Shown: positions 1 through 7,998 of the stretch, one piece after another
Position numbering within the stretch: the first letter of the stretch is position 1
How the letters are laid out: each line of letters starts with the position of its first letter
Assembly: GCF_024055575.1 (NCBI RefSeq)
Contig: NZ_JAMXOE010000002.1
Coordinates: 682,001 to 746,000, forward strand
Direction: 5' to 3'
From: Mucilaginibacter flavidus
GTDB lineage: Bacteria > Bacteroidota > Bacteroidia > Sphingobacteriales > Sphingobacteriaceae
Length of the DNA: 64,000 nt
The notes under the pieces: model-generated
Seen by the model: the letters and a program-made list of their open reading frames with translations, nothing else
Told to the model about the DNA's origin: nothing
Databases searched by the model: none
Position numbers and translations under genes: made by a program

Positions 1-224
1 AATCAAAAGTACCAGCTTGCGCAGTGCCATTGAACCCGATTCTTGCGCAGTTTTCTCTTCGAACGGGGTTCGGGTACCATAAAATAATAAATTCTATCGT
101 AAAGAAAAAGCCTGCTTCGTTAAAAATGCGGCTACCTAAGACGCTGGGCGCTAGCACTCCAGTTCGTTGTGTTGATTTGATTTTCGCGGAACGATATATT
201 TTGCGTATTTTATAATTAGTTATT
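1..224. other. Left-edge intergenic stretch
   Basis: I see no convincing gene here. A short open frame at 24-215 has no recognisable protein character, and the sequence gives no RNA or terminator signal that I can support. It may flank a gene lying outside the window. Confidence 0.5.
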
Positions 225-280
225 TAATATTTTAATTACAGTTAAATATTAATATTTTAATTACAGTTAAATATTAATAT
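225..280. repeat. AT-rich tandem repeat, 25-bp unit
   Basis: A 25-bp AT-rich unit containing TTAATTACAGTTAAAT occurs twice in perfect tandem (225-249 and 250-274), with the first six bases of a third copy at 275-280. It ends just upstream of a possible promoter at 286-293. It could be a recent slippage duplication or a doubled regulator site; the sequence alone does not decide. Confidence 0.85.
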
Positions 281-285
281 AAGGA

Positions 286-293
286 TACATTTG
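286..293 (+). promoter_or_regulatory. Possible Bacteroidota -7 box
   Basis: TACATTTG matches the Bacteroidota -7 consensus TAnnTTTG and lies about 38 bases upstream of the ATG at 331. No clear TTG -33 element stands 19-21 bases further upstream, where the AT-rich tandem repeat begins, so this is only a candidate. Confidence 0.35.
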
Positions 294-330
294 CGGCAAC
301 ATCCCTCTCGGATACAATTAAACTAACAAC

Positions 331-507
331 ATGAAAAAAGCGTCTTACTCTTTTAATCCCCCTATGTCGCTTTGTCGCTGCGGTACGCCCAGTTCAGAAT
401 TTCAACGAATACCGCGTAATTTTTTGATGAAGGTCTTTTTATTCTGGCTCGAGCTCAGGAGATACAGATGCCTTAAATGTCAACGCCACCATTGGGTTAT
501 CAGGTGA
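331..507 (+). CDS. Small zinc-ribbon-like protein (58 aa)
   Basis: This short reading frame starts at an ATG about 38 bases after a TAnnTTTG box and encodes 58 residues. It carries a CRC motif near residue 15 and a CLKCQ motif near residue 47, which together resemble a four-cysteine zinc knuckle. Between them lies RIPRNFLMKVFLFW, a basic-aromatic segment of the kind seen in very small conserved Bacteroidota proteins with a cysteine pair at each end. No function is known to me. The cysteine spacing and basic composition make it more than a chance frame, but the call rests on pattern only and no homology search was run. Confidence 0.45.
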   Translation: MKKASYSFNPPMSLCRCGTPSSEFQRIPRNFLMKVFLFWLELRRYRCLKCQRHHWVIR

Positions 508-765
508 ATGGTAAAGCGAGTTGCCTTGAGTCAGCGATAGCGTTAACTTATTGTAAAATAGGCAAATAAATATTTTTTCATTTGCCTGTTTGAAAATATT
601 TCCTATATTTATTTTAGTTAACACTATAATCAAAAACTTCTTAATCCAAATTTTGGCAGCAGTAAGTCGATTGTTTTAGAGTTGCCGCTATCGTTATTTG
701 TGTAATATTTCACGCAGTACTATTCGCGGTTTTTGTCCGACATTTCATCGTTACACATAAGCGCC

Positions 766-1260
766 ATGAAACCAAACAACAGCATAACACAGAAAATACT
801 TGTCAACTTTTACATGCTCGCTTCATTGGTACTTTCCGGTTGTTCTACCGGGCCGAAATACATAGCCGCGCCTCCGCCAAAGCCCGGTAGTGCCCTGGTT
901 TATGTTTACAGGAAATACAGTAATATCGGCGCTGCCGAATACGGCCGCGTTTTCGTCAACAGTAACTTTCTTACAATATTACGGGGCGGGGGCTATGCGC
1001 CATACGAAGCAGCACAAGGCAAAGTTGTTTTTTACATAATTCACAGAACTGACCAATATGTAAATACCCGCTTCGATTCATTAACAAATGTACAAAAAAC
1101 GCAGTACGAAAAGCTACGGATGGAGGTGGAACCCGGAAAGACTTACTACGTAAGATTATCTGTATCATCTTCCGGGTTCGGGATGATCCCGGTGGATACT
1201 GCCACCGGGGCAAAGGAAATTAAGGGGCTTCGCCTTGGTAAAGTTAGAGGCGATAAATAA
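766..1260 (+). CDS. Putative lipoprotein, DUF2846-like
   Basis: The protein begins with a short basic stretch, then a hydrophobic segment ending in a lipobox (LVLSGC), so it is probably a lipoprotein anchored in the inner or outer membrane. The start is the ATG at 766; the TTG 33 bases earlier would add a poor N-terminus before the signal peptide. The mature part has the pattern SALVYVYRKY followed by a small beta-rich domain with KTYYVRL near residue 125. This resembles DUF2846-type lipoproteins, which are about this long. Its role is unknown. It stands alone between two intergenic stretches and shows no operon partner. Confidence 0.7.
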   Translation: MKPNNSITQKILVNFYMLASLVLSGCSTGPKYIAAPPPKPGSALVYVYRKYSNIGAAEYGRVFVNSNFLTILRGGGYAPYEAAQGKVVFYIIHRTDQYVNTRFDSLTNVQKTQYEKLRMEVEPGKTYYVRLSVSSSGFGMIPVDTATGAKEIKGLRLGKVRGDK

Positions 1261-1519
1261 TTTTCAAATAAGAGGGACAGAACTGACAATGTAAGTTTAA
1301 GCGACGGGCGTTTAAACCCAGGAAAATCGCCTTTAAAGCAACAAACCATCCAATCAACCAATACCTTTAAAAAAAATTCAAATTGCTGTAAAAGCTGCTT
1401 CGTTAACAACGCGGGTTCGCTAAACAAACAGCGGGACATTTCCGGAGTCGATTCCATAGCCCTCCTGCCCGGATAAAGTTACTTAAAATCAACTCCACAT
1501 AATTTTTTTGAAAAAAAAA
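1261..1519. other. Intergenic stretch, nothing recognised
   Basis: No gene, RNA or clear hairpin with a T tract is visible between the lipoprotein gene and the promoter at 1520. Short antisense frames here lack any protein character. Confidence 0.5.
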
Positions 1520-1563
1520 TTGCGCAAACGTTTGGTTTATTATATATTTGCAACCAATCGGTT
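1520..1563 (+). promoter_or_regulatory. Promoter plus ArsR-type operator of the DoxX-ArsR operon
   Basis: A TTG at 1520-1522 and a TATATTTG box at 1543-1550 are 20 bases apart, fitting the Bacteroidota promoter (TTG, 19-21 bases, TAnnTTTG). Directly after it, at the expected transcription start, lies the palindrome AACC-AATC-GGTT (1552-1563). A winged-helix repressor binding there would block initiation. The third base region downstream encodes an ArsR-family repressor, so autoregulation is likely (inference). Confidence 0.6.
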
Positions 1564-1587
1564 TACTGTTTAAAAAAATTGTCAATT

Positions 1588-1968
1588 ATGAAAAGTAAAA
1601 TTCTATTTGTTTTATGCTTGTTAACCGGCTTGTTGTTTATCAATTCGGGGTTCGACAAATTTTTTCACTACATGCCTGTGCCAAAGGAAATGCCTAAAAA
1701 AGCAGTTAAAGCAGGAATGGCATTTATGACAATTGGCTGGATACTGCCATTAACAGGTTTTGCTGAAATTATTGGCGGTTTATTGCTGATCTTTAAAAAG
1801 ACAAGGGGACTTGGGGCTATTGTAATATTGCCTGTATTAACGGGCATTGTGCTTGCTAATATCAGTATGGCGACTTTTGCCTTACCAATTGCAGCCGTAA
1901 TAATTGCTATTATTGCTTGGGTGATAGTTGAAAACTGGCGCAAGTACCTGCCGATGATCAGCGAATAA
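1588..1968 (+). CDS. DoxX-like membrane protein
   Basis: This is a small integral membrane protein of about 126 residues with four hydrophobic segments and the FINSGFDKFFHY stretch after the first one, as in DoxX-like proteins. The family is linked to membrane redox and stress roles, but no reaction is established. The ATG at 1588 is preferred over a TTG nine bases upstream because MKSKILF gives a normal start to the first helix. It leads an apparent operon with an ArsR regulator, an SRPBCC protein and a VOC protein, behind a promoter that overlaps a palindrome at 1552-1563. Confidence 0.85.
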   Translation: MKSKILFVLCLLTGLLFINSGFDKFFHYMPVPKEMPKKAVKAGMAFMTIGWILPLTGFAEIIGGLLLIFKKTRGLGAIVILPVLTGIVLANISMATFALPIAAVIIAIIAWVIVENWRKYLPMISE

Positions 1969-2000
1969 CCAAAATTATTTAACAATCAAATTAACAGCCA

Positions 2001-2321
2001 GTGAGAAGAGATGTTTTCCAGGCCATAGCCGATCCGACCAGGCGGGCAATTATAGCTTTAATAGCTTTACATGCGATGACCCCAAATGCAATAGCCGACC
2101 ATTTTAATATGACCCGGCAGGCAATATCAAAACACATGAAAATTTTAACCGAGTGTGAGTTGGTGAAACCGGATCACAAGGGCAGAGAAATATATTACCA
2201 GCTGGAAATAGACAAAATTAAAGAAGTAGACAAATGGGTTGAGCAGTACCGCAAAATTTGGGAAACCCGTCTCAGCCAACTTGACGACTTATTAGCAACA
2301 ATTAAAAAAACAGAAAAATGA
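2001..2321 (+). CDS. ArsR-family winged-helix repressor
   Basis: The 106-residue protein starts with [19 protein letters not shown], the signature of ArsR-family regulators that pair with SRPBCC proteins, followed by the recognition helix region [13 protein letters not shown] and a wing ([16 protein letters not shown]). There is no cysteine pair typical of metal sensors, so the ligand is unknown. The start codon is GTG, fixed by the conserved N-terminus. It lies 32 bases after the DoxX gene and overlaps the next gene by four bases (ATGA). It probably represses its own operon through the AACC/GGTT palindrome at 1552-1563 (inference). Confidence 0.9.
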   Translation: MRRDVFQAIADPTRRAIIALIALHAMTPNAIADHFNMTRQAISKHMKILTECELVKPDHKGREIYYQLEIDKIKEVDKWVEQYRKIWETRLSQLDDLLATIKKTEK

Positions 2322-2818
2322 ACAGTGACCTCTTATTTGACTTTTCGGTAAACAGGGAAAACAAAACTGTTCAGATTTTACGTGAATTTAACGCCCGTAT
2401 TGACCTGGTTTGGGACGCCTGGACAACACCCGAATTACTCGACCTATGGTGGGGGCCCAAACCAATGGTTGCGAAAACAAAAGTTATGAATTTTGAAGTT
2501 GACGGACGACGTTTTTTTGCTATGATAAGCCCCGACGGACAAGAACGCTGGTTTCTCCAGAAATTTACTTCCATTAGCCCCAAAACCAATTTTAAAACAT
2601 ACAATACTTTTGCCGACAAAGATGAAAATCCTGAATTGCCGGGTTCTGATTGGGATTTGAGTTTCAGCGAAAAAAACGGAACCACTAAAGTTAATATTAC
2701 TATTACAAATGAGTCGCGCGAGCGCTTCGAGCGGATAGCTGATGGCTTTAGGGAGGGATTTACTTTGGGCTTGCAACAGCTGGACGAACTGCTGTTAACA
2801 TTATCGCAAAAACAATAA
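2318..2818 (+). CDS. SRPBCC (AHSA1-like) protein
   Basis: The protein belongs to the START-like SRPBCC fold, AHSA1 subgroup: [19 protein letters not shown] at residues 14-32, then DLWWGPKP and a C-terminal helix [17 protein letters not shown]. This fold has a deep hydrophobic pocket for small ligands. In bacteria such genes are commonly coupled to an ArsR repressor exactly as here, with a four-base ATGA overlap. The ligand and physiological role are not known. The length of 166 residues is normal for the family. Confidence 0.9.
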   Translation: MNSDLLFDFSVNRENKTVQILREFNARIDLVWDAWTTPELLDLWWGPKPMVAKTKVMNFEVDGRRFFAMISPDGQERWFLQKFTSISPKTNFKTYNTFADKDENPELPGSDWDLSFSEKNGTTKVNITITNESRERFERIADGFREGFTLGLQQLDELLLTLSQKQ

Positions 2819-2904
2819 AAAGAAAATTCACAATCGCCCTGACAATGTGGGTGCTAAAAACAGAAAAGAGCAAGTAAAAAAATAACAATTTAGAAATAGA
2901 AATT

Positions 2905-3339
2905 ATGAGAGCAATCAATCCCTGGATTAACTTCAATGGGAATGCCGAAGAAGCATTCACCTTTTACAAATCAGTTTTTGGCGGAGAATTCGCAAAGATC
3001 GTTCGTTTCAAGGAACTGGCAAGTGATGAATTTCAGATACCGGAAAATGAAGCAGATAAATTAATGCACATCGCGCTACCTATCGGCCAAAACAATGTGT
3101 TAATTGCCAATGATGTTCCTGAATTTATGGGACGGGTAAGCGAAAACGAAAACAGGTCTAAAATAGCAATCAGTGCAGAAAGCCGTGAAGAGGCTGAAAG
3201 GTTATTTAACGGGTTATCAGCAGGCGGAGATATTGAAGGGCCCATTGGCGACAGTCCCTGGGGTTCATACGCAGGCATGTTTAGAGACAAATATGGTATT
3301 GAATGGATTGTGGACTTTGACCCAAATTATAACGGGTAA
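2905..3339 (+). CDS. VOC-family (PhnB-like) protein
   Basis: The 144-residue protein matches the PhnB / 3-demethylubiquinone-like branch of the VOC (glyoxalase/bleomycin-resistance) superfamily: NPWINFNGNAEEAFTFYKSV at the N-terminus and SPWGSYAGMFRDKYGIEW near the end. VOC proteins form paired beta-alpha-beta-beta-beta modules around a small-molecule or metal site; this member has no assigned reaction. It lies 86 bases after the SRPBCC gene in the same direction and is probably the last gene of that operon. Confidence 0.85.
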   Translation: MRAINPWINFNGNAEEAFTFYKSVFGGEFAKIVRFKELASDEFQIPENEADKLMHIALPIGQNNVLIANDVPEFMGRVSENENRSKIAISAESREEAERLFNGLSAGGDIEGPIGDSPWGSYAGMFRDKYGIEWIVDFDPNYNG

Positions 3340-3487
3340 ATTTAGCACGGCAACAAAGCGTTCCATTTTTACACGCGGAACACGTGGAACGCTGTGAAAC
3401 ACGCTGATTATCAATATGATTCATTTTTGATGAATTGTAAATAACTGATATTCAGTGTGTTTAATTTTACAGGATCGAATATAAAAG

Positions 3488-3525
3488 TAAAAAACCCGCA
3501 GGCTTGCTGGGCAAGGCGCTGCGGG
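3488..3525 (-). terminator. Intrinsic terminator after the YiaA/B gene
   Basis: On the minus strand CCCGCAG (complement of 3519-3525) pairs with CTGCGGG (complement of 3495-3501), followed by a T-rich run (TTTTTTACTTTTAT). It stands just downstream of the minus-strand YiaA/B gene. Confidence 0.65.
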
Positions 3526-3540
3526 GTGGCAACCGCTACG

Positions 3541-4008
3541 TTACAGCTCTTTATCGGCAAACATCTTTGCGTCGCGGGTGTTTTTTTGTACGGCAATTGC
3601 CGAAAACATGCTCAGGCAAAAGGCCATGGCGTAAAACCCTTTTTCGCTTCGGGCCAGGTCGGCATTCCACAGGCCAATCGTCAACAGGATCATTGCCGCA
3701 ATGGCGGCAAACCAGCTCAGTCCGTAGTAAAGGTCGGTAACTGAAAGTCCTTCGGCCCTGTCCCTTACGCTTTTTTGTACCGAGATTACTGCGAATAGGC
3801 CGAACAATAAAATGGTGAAATAATAACCTTTTTCGTTCAATGCCATAGTTGCATTCGATAGGCCAATGCAATATCCGGCAAATCCAATTAAAAGGGCAAA
3901 CCACGACGCTCCAATAAAGGCGGCAGTGGGTTTAAACGGGTTTCTAACTTTCTCCCCAAATTTTGTAACGGGTGAAGTAACTTCTGTTGTGTGTTGTAGC
4001 GGTTCCAT
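3541..4008 (-). CDS. YiaA/YiaB-family inner membrane protein
   Basis: The 155-residue protein has two repeats of a two-helix unit: helices around residues 30-50 and 60-78, then again around 95-112 and 125-143. Each repeat ends in a similar basic patch (VQKSVRDRAEG and VQKNTRDAKMF). This is the YiaAB two-helix domain in tandem, as in enterobacterial YiaA/YiaB. Function is unknown; it is an integral inner membrane protein. It is monocistronic, faces the VOC gene convergently and ends at a good terminator. Confidence 0.85.
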   Translation of the reverse strand: MEPLQHTTEVTSPVTKFGEKVRNPFKPTAAFIGASWFALLIGFAGYCIGLSNATMALNEKGYYFTILLFGLFAVISVQKSVRDRAEGLSVTDLYYGLSWFAAIAAMILLTIGLWNADLARSEKGFYAMAFCLSMFSAIAVQKNTRDAKMFADKEL

Positions 4009-4141
4009 TTTTATTTTGTTTTTGTGATTAATATGGAATCAAATGTCGGTTGTAAAACACACCTGCAAAAGGCAGAATACGAATATTACTGACGATATAA
4101 ACTTGTAATTCTCGTACCTTTATTGCGTTAATATTGCTAAT

Positions 4142-5635
4142 ATGGACCCAATCCTGGAGTTGACCAACCTGCTCAGTAGTACTGATAAAATCCTCTTTAA
4201 ACAGTTTTTGCAGCGGAAGAACAAAAGGAGCGATGTAAAAAATTTAGCTTTGCTCGATTTAATAGAAACTGACGATATTAATGGTTTAGAAAAGCTATAC
4301 AATCCTAAAAAAAATAATGATGCATACCATGCGCTGCGGAAAAGGCTGCAGGATAATTTGCTGCTATTTTTATCGCAGAAAACCTTTGAAAGCAGCCATT
4401 CCGACACCTACGATGCGCTGCGCCTGGTTGTGGTGGGGCGTTTTTTGTTAGAGAATGATGTGGTTAAAATAGCGTTCAAATGTTTGGACAAGGCAGAACG
4501 GCTGGCTGAAGAGTTAGAACAGTTTAATTTGCTGAATGAGCTCTTGCTGCTGAAGCTGCAGTATGCCCATCTGCCGGGAGCAGAAGACCTCGAAGCTTTG
4601 ACCCTGCGCTTCCTGCAGAACCAGGCTGATATGCAACGGGAGGCTAAGCTTAATATGGCCTATGCCTTTTTGAGGCAGGAATTGCAGCAGATACACCTGG
4701 AACGTAAAATCGTTAATCTGACGGCCCTGGTGATAGCAACGATTCGGAAATACAAAATTTCCGCGCCGGACCTGATGACCTATAAATCCGTTTACCAAAT
4801 TCTTTTCATCGCGAATGAGTACGCAGCGATACAGCAGAATTACGGATTGATAGAACGTTATATCAACCTGACGAATCAATTTATGCAGGGCCAGTCGCAT
4901 AAAAAACAGTCCTACCTTTTTTACCATATTTCCATCCTGTATTTTTTGGCGAACTTTCATTTGAGGCGAAAGAATTTCGCAGGCAGCGCTTCCTGGCTTA
5001 AGGAAATGATGGGTTTAATGTTAACGGATAGCCGCTATTACACAGTGTTTTATTTACGTCACCAGTTACTTGCTGCGCTCAACCTGTTCTTTACAGGCTT
5101 TGCCGACGATGCCATTGCGCTGTTACAGGAATCGCTCGCCAATACAAAGCACAGGGCCAAACCAGAAGATATTGAAGATCTGCGAATTTGCCTGGCCATG
5201 TTTTTAGCGCTGTGCGATGACCGCGGAAGTTTGAAACAGCTGACCTTACTAACGCGCACGGATGCCTGGTATGAAAAAAAAATGGGCATGTTATGGACCA
5301 TTCGGAAAAACCTCGCGGAAATTTTGGTTTATGCGCAGTTCTCCAACATCGAACTTGCCATGTCGCGGCTAACCAGCTTCAGGCGCCGGTATAAAAAATA
5401 CCTGCTGAAAACTTCAGAAGAACGCGTGCTGGTGTTTCTGAAGCTGGTTGAAAAATACCTGGTAAATCCCGATCTGGCTTTTGAACCGGCGTACCGAAAG
5501 TCGGTTTTAAACCTGGCCGGCGGGGTAGAAAATAACGATATCTTCACTTTGAGCTTTATTGCCTGGCTGATAGCACGCTGGGAGAAAAAAACGGCGTATA
5601 AGGTTGTGTTGGGACTTATAGAGGATGAAGGCTAG
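4142..5635 (+). CDS. Helical-repeat protein, function unknown
   Basis: I do not recognise this 497-residue protein. It is almost wholly alpha-helical and leucine-rich, without signal peptide or membrane segments, so it should be cytoplasmic. Pairs of amphipathic helices follow one another along the chain, as in TPR-like solenoids, for instance around residues 105-160 and 280-345. Similar long helical proteins of unknown role are common in Bacteroidota. It is the only gene on its strand in this stretch and starts at an ATG close to an AT-rich leader. No catalytic motif is visible. Confidence 0.75.
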   Translation: MDPILELTNLLSSTDKILFKQFLQRKNKRSDVKNLALLDLIETDDINGLEKLYNPKKNNDAYHALRKRLQDNLLLFLSQKTFESSHSDTYDALRLVVVGRFLLENDVVKIAFKCLDKAERLAEELEQFNLLNELLLLKLQYAHLPGAEDLEALTLRFLQNQADMQREAKLNMAYAFLRQELQQIHLERKIVNLTALVIATIRKYKISAPDLMTYKSVYQILFIANEYAAIQQNYGLIERYINLTNQFMQGQSHKKQSYLFYHISILYFLANFHLRRKNFAGSASWLKEMMGLMLTDSRYYTVFYLRHQLLAALNLFFTGFADDAIALLQESLANTKHRAKPEDIEDLRICLAMFLALCDDRGSLKQLTLLTRTDAWYEKKMGMLWTIRKNLAEILVYAQFSNIELAMSRLTSFRRRYKKYLLKTSEERVLVFLKLVEKYLVNPDLAFEPAYRKSVLNLAGGVENNDIFTLSFIAWLIARWEKKTAYKVVLGLIEDEG

Positions 5636-5767
5636 GTTGGCGAAGTTAGCCAAATGGAGGAAGGACGGCTTTATAAACTACCGGCATAGGTAATCTGTGG
5701 TTTGGGAACTACCACAGCGGGGATAAATCGGGCGCAAAATAATTTAGGAAAAAACTATCTTTAAACC

Positions 5768-6700
5768 ATGGGGATCTTACAAAAACTGTTCGCTTTTTTC
5801 AACTCCGACACCAAAGCAATAAATGAGCAACGTATAAATCCTGCAACGCCCGACAGGATTGCAACTTTTGATGACGCAGAAAAGTATTTTAAAGCATTCG
5901 GATTATTCCAGTATTTTGAAAGCATCAAACCATCTGTCCGCCCAAAAATAGATATTGAATTAACCCCAATAGAAGAGAAAGACATTGCTATCGGCAGCAG
6001 CAAAGTTGGTGGCAGGCCTGATCTGTCGCCAGGCATAAACTGGCCAAAAACTAATGAGGAAATTCCTTTGTCATTTATTGCCCAACTGAATTGCGAAGAA
6101 ATATCAAAATTTGATGATTCAGGGTTGCTGCCAAAAAGCGGGCAATTATCTTTTTTCTACTCGGCAGACCAGGACGCCTGGGGTTTCGACCCTAAGGACC
6201 GCGATAAATTTTGCGTGCTGTATAACAACAGTGTCTCCGGCTTCCGCCGGGAAAATTTCCCTGCGGAACTTCCTGAAGAAGGCATATACATCGCTAATTC
6301 GGTAGCCTTTAGTAACGCGCTAAGTTTTCCTGATGGGGGAAATGAGGCAGTTGCGGAGCTCCTTGCGGACAAAGACAGCGACAGCTACTATGACCTGGCC
6401 GCAGGCGGTGAGAACCAGGTTTTCGGTTACGCCGGGCAGATACAGGGTGAGATGGAACCGGAGTGTCAGTTGGTTACGAATGGTTTATACTGTGGCGATT
6501 CGACGGGTTACACAGACCCGAGGGCCGGTAAACTAAAAGAAGGGGCAAAAGATTGGCTACTGTTACTTCAAATTGGATCAGAAGACGAAAAAACGGCTAT
6601 GATGTGGGGCGATTCCGGGCGCTTATATTTTTGGATAAGAAAACAAGATTTGGCGGCCGAAAGATTTGATAAATCGTGGTGCATATTACAATGCTGTTGA
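5768..6700 (+). CDS. DUF1963 (YwqG-like) protein
   Basis: The 310-residue protein has the DUF1963/YwqG hallmarks: KVGGRPDLSPGINWP near residue 78, then PLSFIAQLNCEE, GQLSFFY and DQDAWGFDP, and finally LLLLQIGS with MMWGDSGRLYFWIRKQDL at the C-terminus. The fold is known from structural genomics but no function is established. It has no export signal. The C-terminal phrase with LYFWI is the usual end of the family, so the gene is complete. It stands alone, followed by a repeat-rich intergenic stretch. Confidence 0.9.
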   Translation: MGILQKLFAFFNSDTKAINEQRINPATPDRIATFDDAEKYFKAFGLFQYFESIKPSVRPKIDIELTPIEEKDIAIGSSKVGGRPDLSPGINWPKTNEEIPLSFIAQLNCEEISKFDDSGLLPKSGQLSFFYSADQDAWGFDPKDRDKFCVLYNNSVSGFRRENFPAELPEEGIYIANSVAFSNALSFPDGGNEAVAELLADKDSDSYYDLAAGGENQVFGYAGQIQGEMEPECQLVTNGLYCGDSTGYTDPRAGKLKEGAKDWLLLLQIGSEDEKTAMMWGDSGRLYFWIRKQDLAAERFDKSWCILQCC

Positions 6701-6722
6701 TGGCTATTCCTATTTCAGGCTG

Positions 6723-6882
6723 CGCTACCGCAAGCGTCCTCGCTTGTGGTACGCTGACAGGTAACAAACTTTGTATTTGCGATTGAATTGCATAAATATA
6801 CATCTGGATTTACCCTGCATTATCCCGAATAGCTTACGTGCTACCTAAACGCGGGCCACAAGCGAGGACGCTTGCGGCAGCG
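6723..6882. repeat. Inverted repeat with palindromic ends
   Basis: Two 22-base arms at 6728-6749 and 6856-6877 are near-perfect reverse complements, and the match extends a few bases outward (CGCTACCGC against GCGGCAGCG). Each arm is itself a small hairpin, CAAGCG-TCCT-CGCTTG. The enclosed 105 bases contain no gene. This has the shape of a small non-autonomous mobile element or a palindromic repeat family member. Confidence 0.75.
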
Positions 6883-6905
6883 GGGGGTAAGCAAATTTCG
6901 GTTTC

Positions 6906-6940
6906 GGGTGGCATGTATGGGTTTTAATTTTATGCCACCC
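6906..6940. repeat. 9-bp perfect hairpin
   Basis: GGGTGGCAT at 6906-6914 and ATGCCACCC at 6932-6940 can pair perfectly around a 17-base loop. It lacks a T tract, so it is not a clear terminator. Confidence 0.5.
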
Positions 6941-6996
6941 ACGCCCGTTTAAGCGGCCCGTGCATTAAGGAAATAAAATATTTCGATTTATTGATG

Positions 6997-7031
6997 AAGC
7001 GCCTCCCGGGATTTCCGGGAGGCGCTTTTAT
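6997..7031. terminator. Strong intrinsic terminator
   Basis: AAGCGCCTCCCGG (6997-7009) pairs with CCGGGAGGCGCTT (7015-7027) around a five-base loop and runs into TTT. The stem begins with AA and ends with TT, so it could work in both directions. It separates the DUF1963 gene and the repeat region from the Ro60 locus. Confidence 0.75.
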
Positions 7032-7173
7032 TTGCTATTGTTTTTCCGCCGGCTCAAGCGGGACACTCCATCGGTCGGATAGAATAAGCTACAACATGCA
7101 ATAATGTAATTTGCTTTCCTAAGGCTTTTTCATCCGTTTTTATAATTATCTCAAAAAAAATGAAATTATTTTT

Positions 7174-7197
7174 CACTGCGCAAATACACTGCGCAGT
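7174..7197. promoter_or_regulatory. Possible operator upstream of the Ro60 gene
   Basis: CACTGCGCA occurs twice, at 7174-7182 and 7187-7195, 13 bases apart, and the second copy is part of the perfect palindrome ACTGCGCAGT (7188-7197). The pair sits 51-74 bases upstream of the Ro60 start codon, where a regulator could act. No regulator gene is adjacent, so the role is inference. Confidence 0.4.
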
Positions 7198-7247
7198 TGC
7201 CCTCAACCTTTGTATCAACAAACAAAATAAGAAGGGAGGTTCCCACA

Positions 7248-7915
7248 ATGAAATTTAACTTACTAAGCAAGGCAAAAACACAGGTCACCAACTACGAAGG
7301 TGCGAAGGCATTTACCATGAGCGCCGAAATGGAGCTCTACTCAACAGTGGTTACCTGGAGCCTGAACGATTCGTTTTACGAAAAAAACGAGGACCGCTTA
7401 AACCGCCTGCGTGGCCTAATTGCCAAATGCGATGCTGAATTTGTTGGTAAGCTGGCGGTTTATGCCCGCACCAAAATGTATATGCGTTCGGTGCCATTGG
7501 TTTTGGTTGCTGAATTGGCTAAGCTGCACTCGGGCGACAATTTGGTCGCCCGGGTTACAGCCGGGGTGGTAAACCGTGCCGACGAAATAACTGAGCTATT
7601 GGCCTGCTACGAGCTGATGAACAAGCGTACCGGCACTAAAACGCTGAACCGCTTATCGAAGCAGTTGCAAAAAGGTTTAACAACCGCGTTTAACCGGTTT
7701 GATGAGTACCAGTTTGCCAAGTACAACCGCGATGGTGCCATAAAATTGCGCGACGCCTCCTGTTCGACCTGAAAGGCTATGGTAAAGCGCCATTGCAGTT
7801 ATTGCAAAACGACGTGTACCTGGTATCCGGCTGGAGCGACAAAGTTTTCGATATGTTAGCTGCATTAGAAAACGGTGAAACCGCGCTCAGCGAAATAAAT
7901 AAAATAGTGTTATAG
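7248..7915 (+). pseudogene. rsr: Ro60/Rsr (TROVE) gene with internal deletion
   Basis: The first 167 codons encode the start of a TROVE-domain RNA-binding protein, the ring-shaped Ro60 family that binds Y RNAs: QVTNYEGAKAFTMSAEMELY, then YARTKMYMRSVPLVLVAEL and RFDEYQFAKYNRDGAIKLRD. At about 7757 the frame meets a stop (7770-7772). In another frame the sequence continues from about 7760 to a TAG at 7913-7915 with LFDLKGYGKAPLQLLQNDVY and SGWSDKVFDMLAALENGE, the end of the von Willebrand A-like half of the same family. Around 300 central residues are therefore missing and the ends are joined out of frame. The ATG at 7248 has a strong GGGAGG site eight bases upstream, unusual here. Seven Y RNA-like genes follow at once. 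An assembly error is the main alternative to a true deletion. Confidence 0.85.
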
Positions 7916-7993
7916 CCCCCTAACCCCCTAAAGGGGGAATGGAAGCTACCTGAAGTCGGGAATTTAAACTCCCCCTTCAGGGGGCCGGGGGGC
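7916..7993. repeat. C5/G5-ended inverted repeat, copy A
   Basis: The element begins CCCCCTAACCCCCTAAAGGG and ends with CTCCCCCTTCAGGGGG followed by CCGGGGGG, so its ends are near-perfect inverted copies. It starts directly after the Ro60 stop codon. Three relatives lie at 8479-8552, 8690-8754 and 57978-58105. It carries no protein and looks like a palindromic, MITE- or REP-like repeat family. Confidence 0.85.
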
Positions 7994-7998
7994 AAAAA

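Noticed and set aside
24..215. 63-codon open frame at the left edge
   Set aside because: No start context, no protein-like pattern and no partner gene.
439..633. 64-codon minus-strand frame near the small zinc-ribbon ORF
   Set aside because: It overlaps the better-supported plus-strand frame and shows no domain or signal.
3457..3744. 95-codon plus-strand frame overlapping the YiaA/B gene
   Set aside because: It is antisense to a gene with clear membrane repeats and begins inside its terminator.
7760..7915. Programmed frameshift in the Ro60 gene
   Set aside because: About 300 residues of the family are missing between the two parts, so a frameshift alone could not give a working protein.
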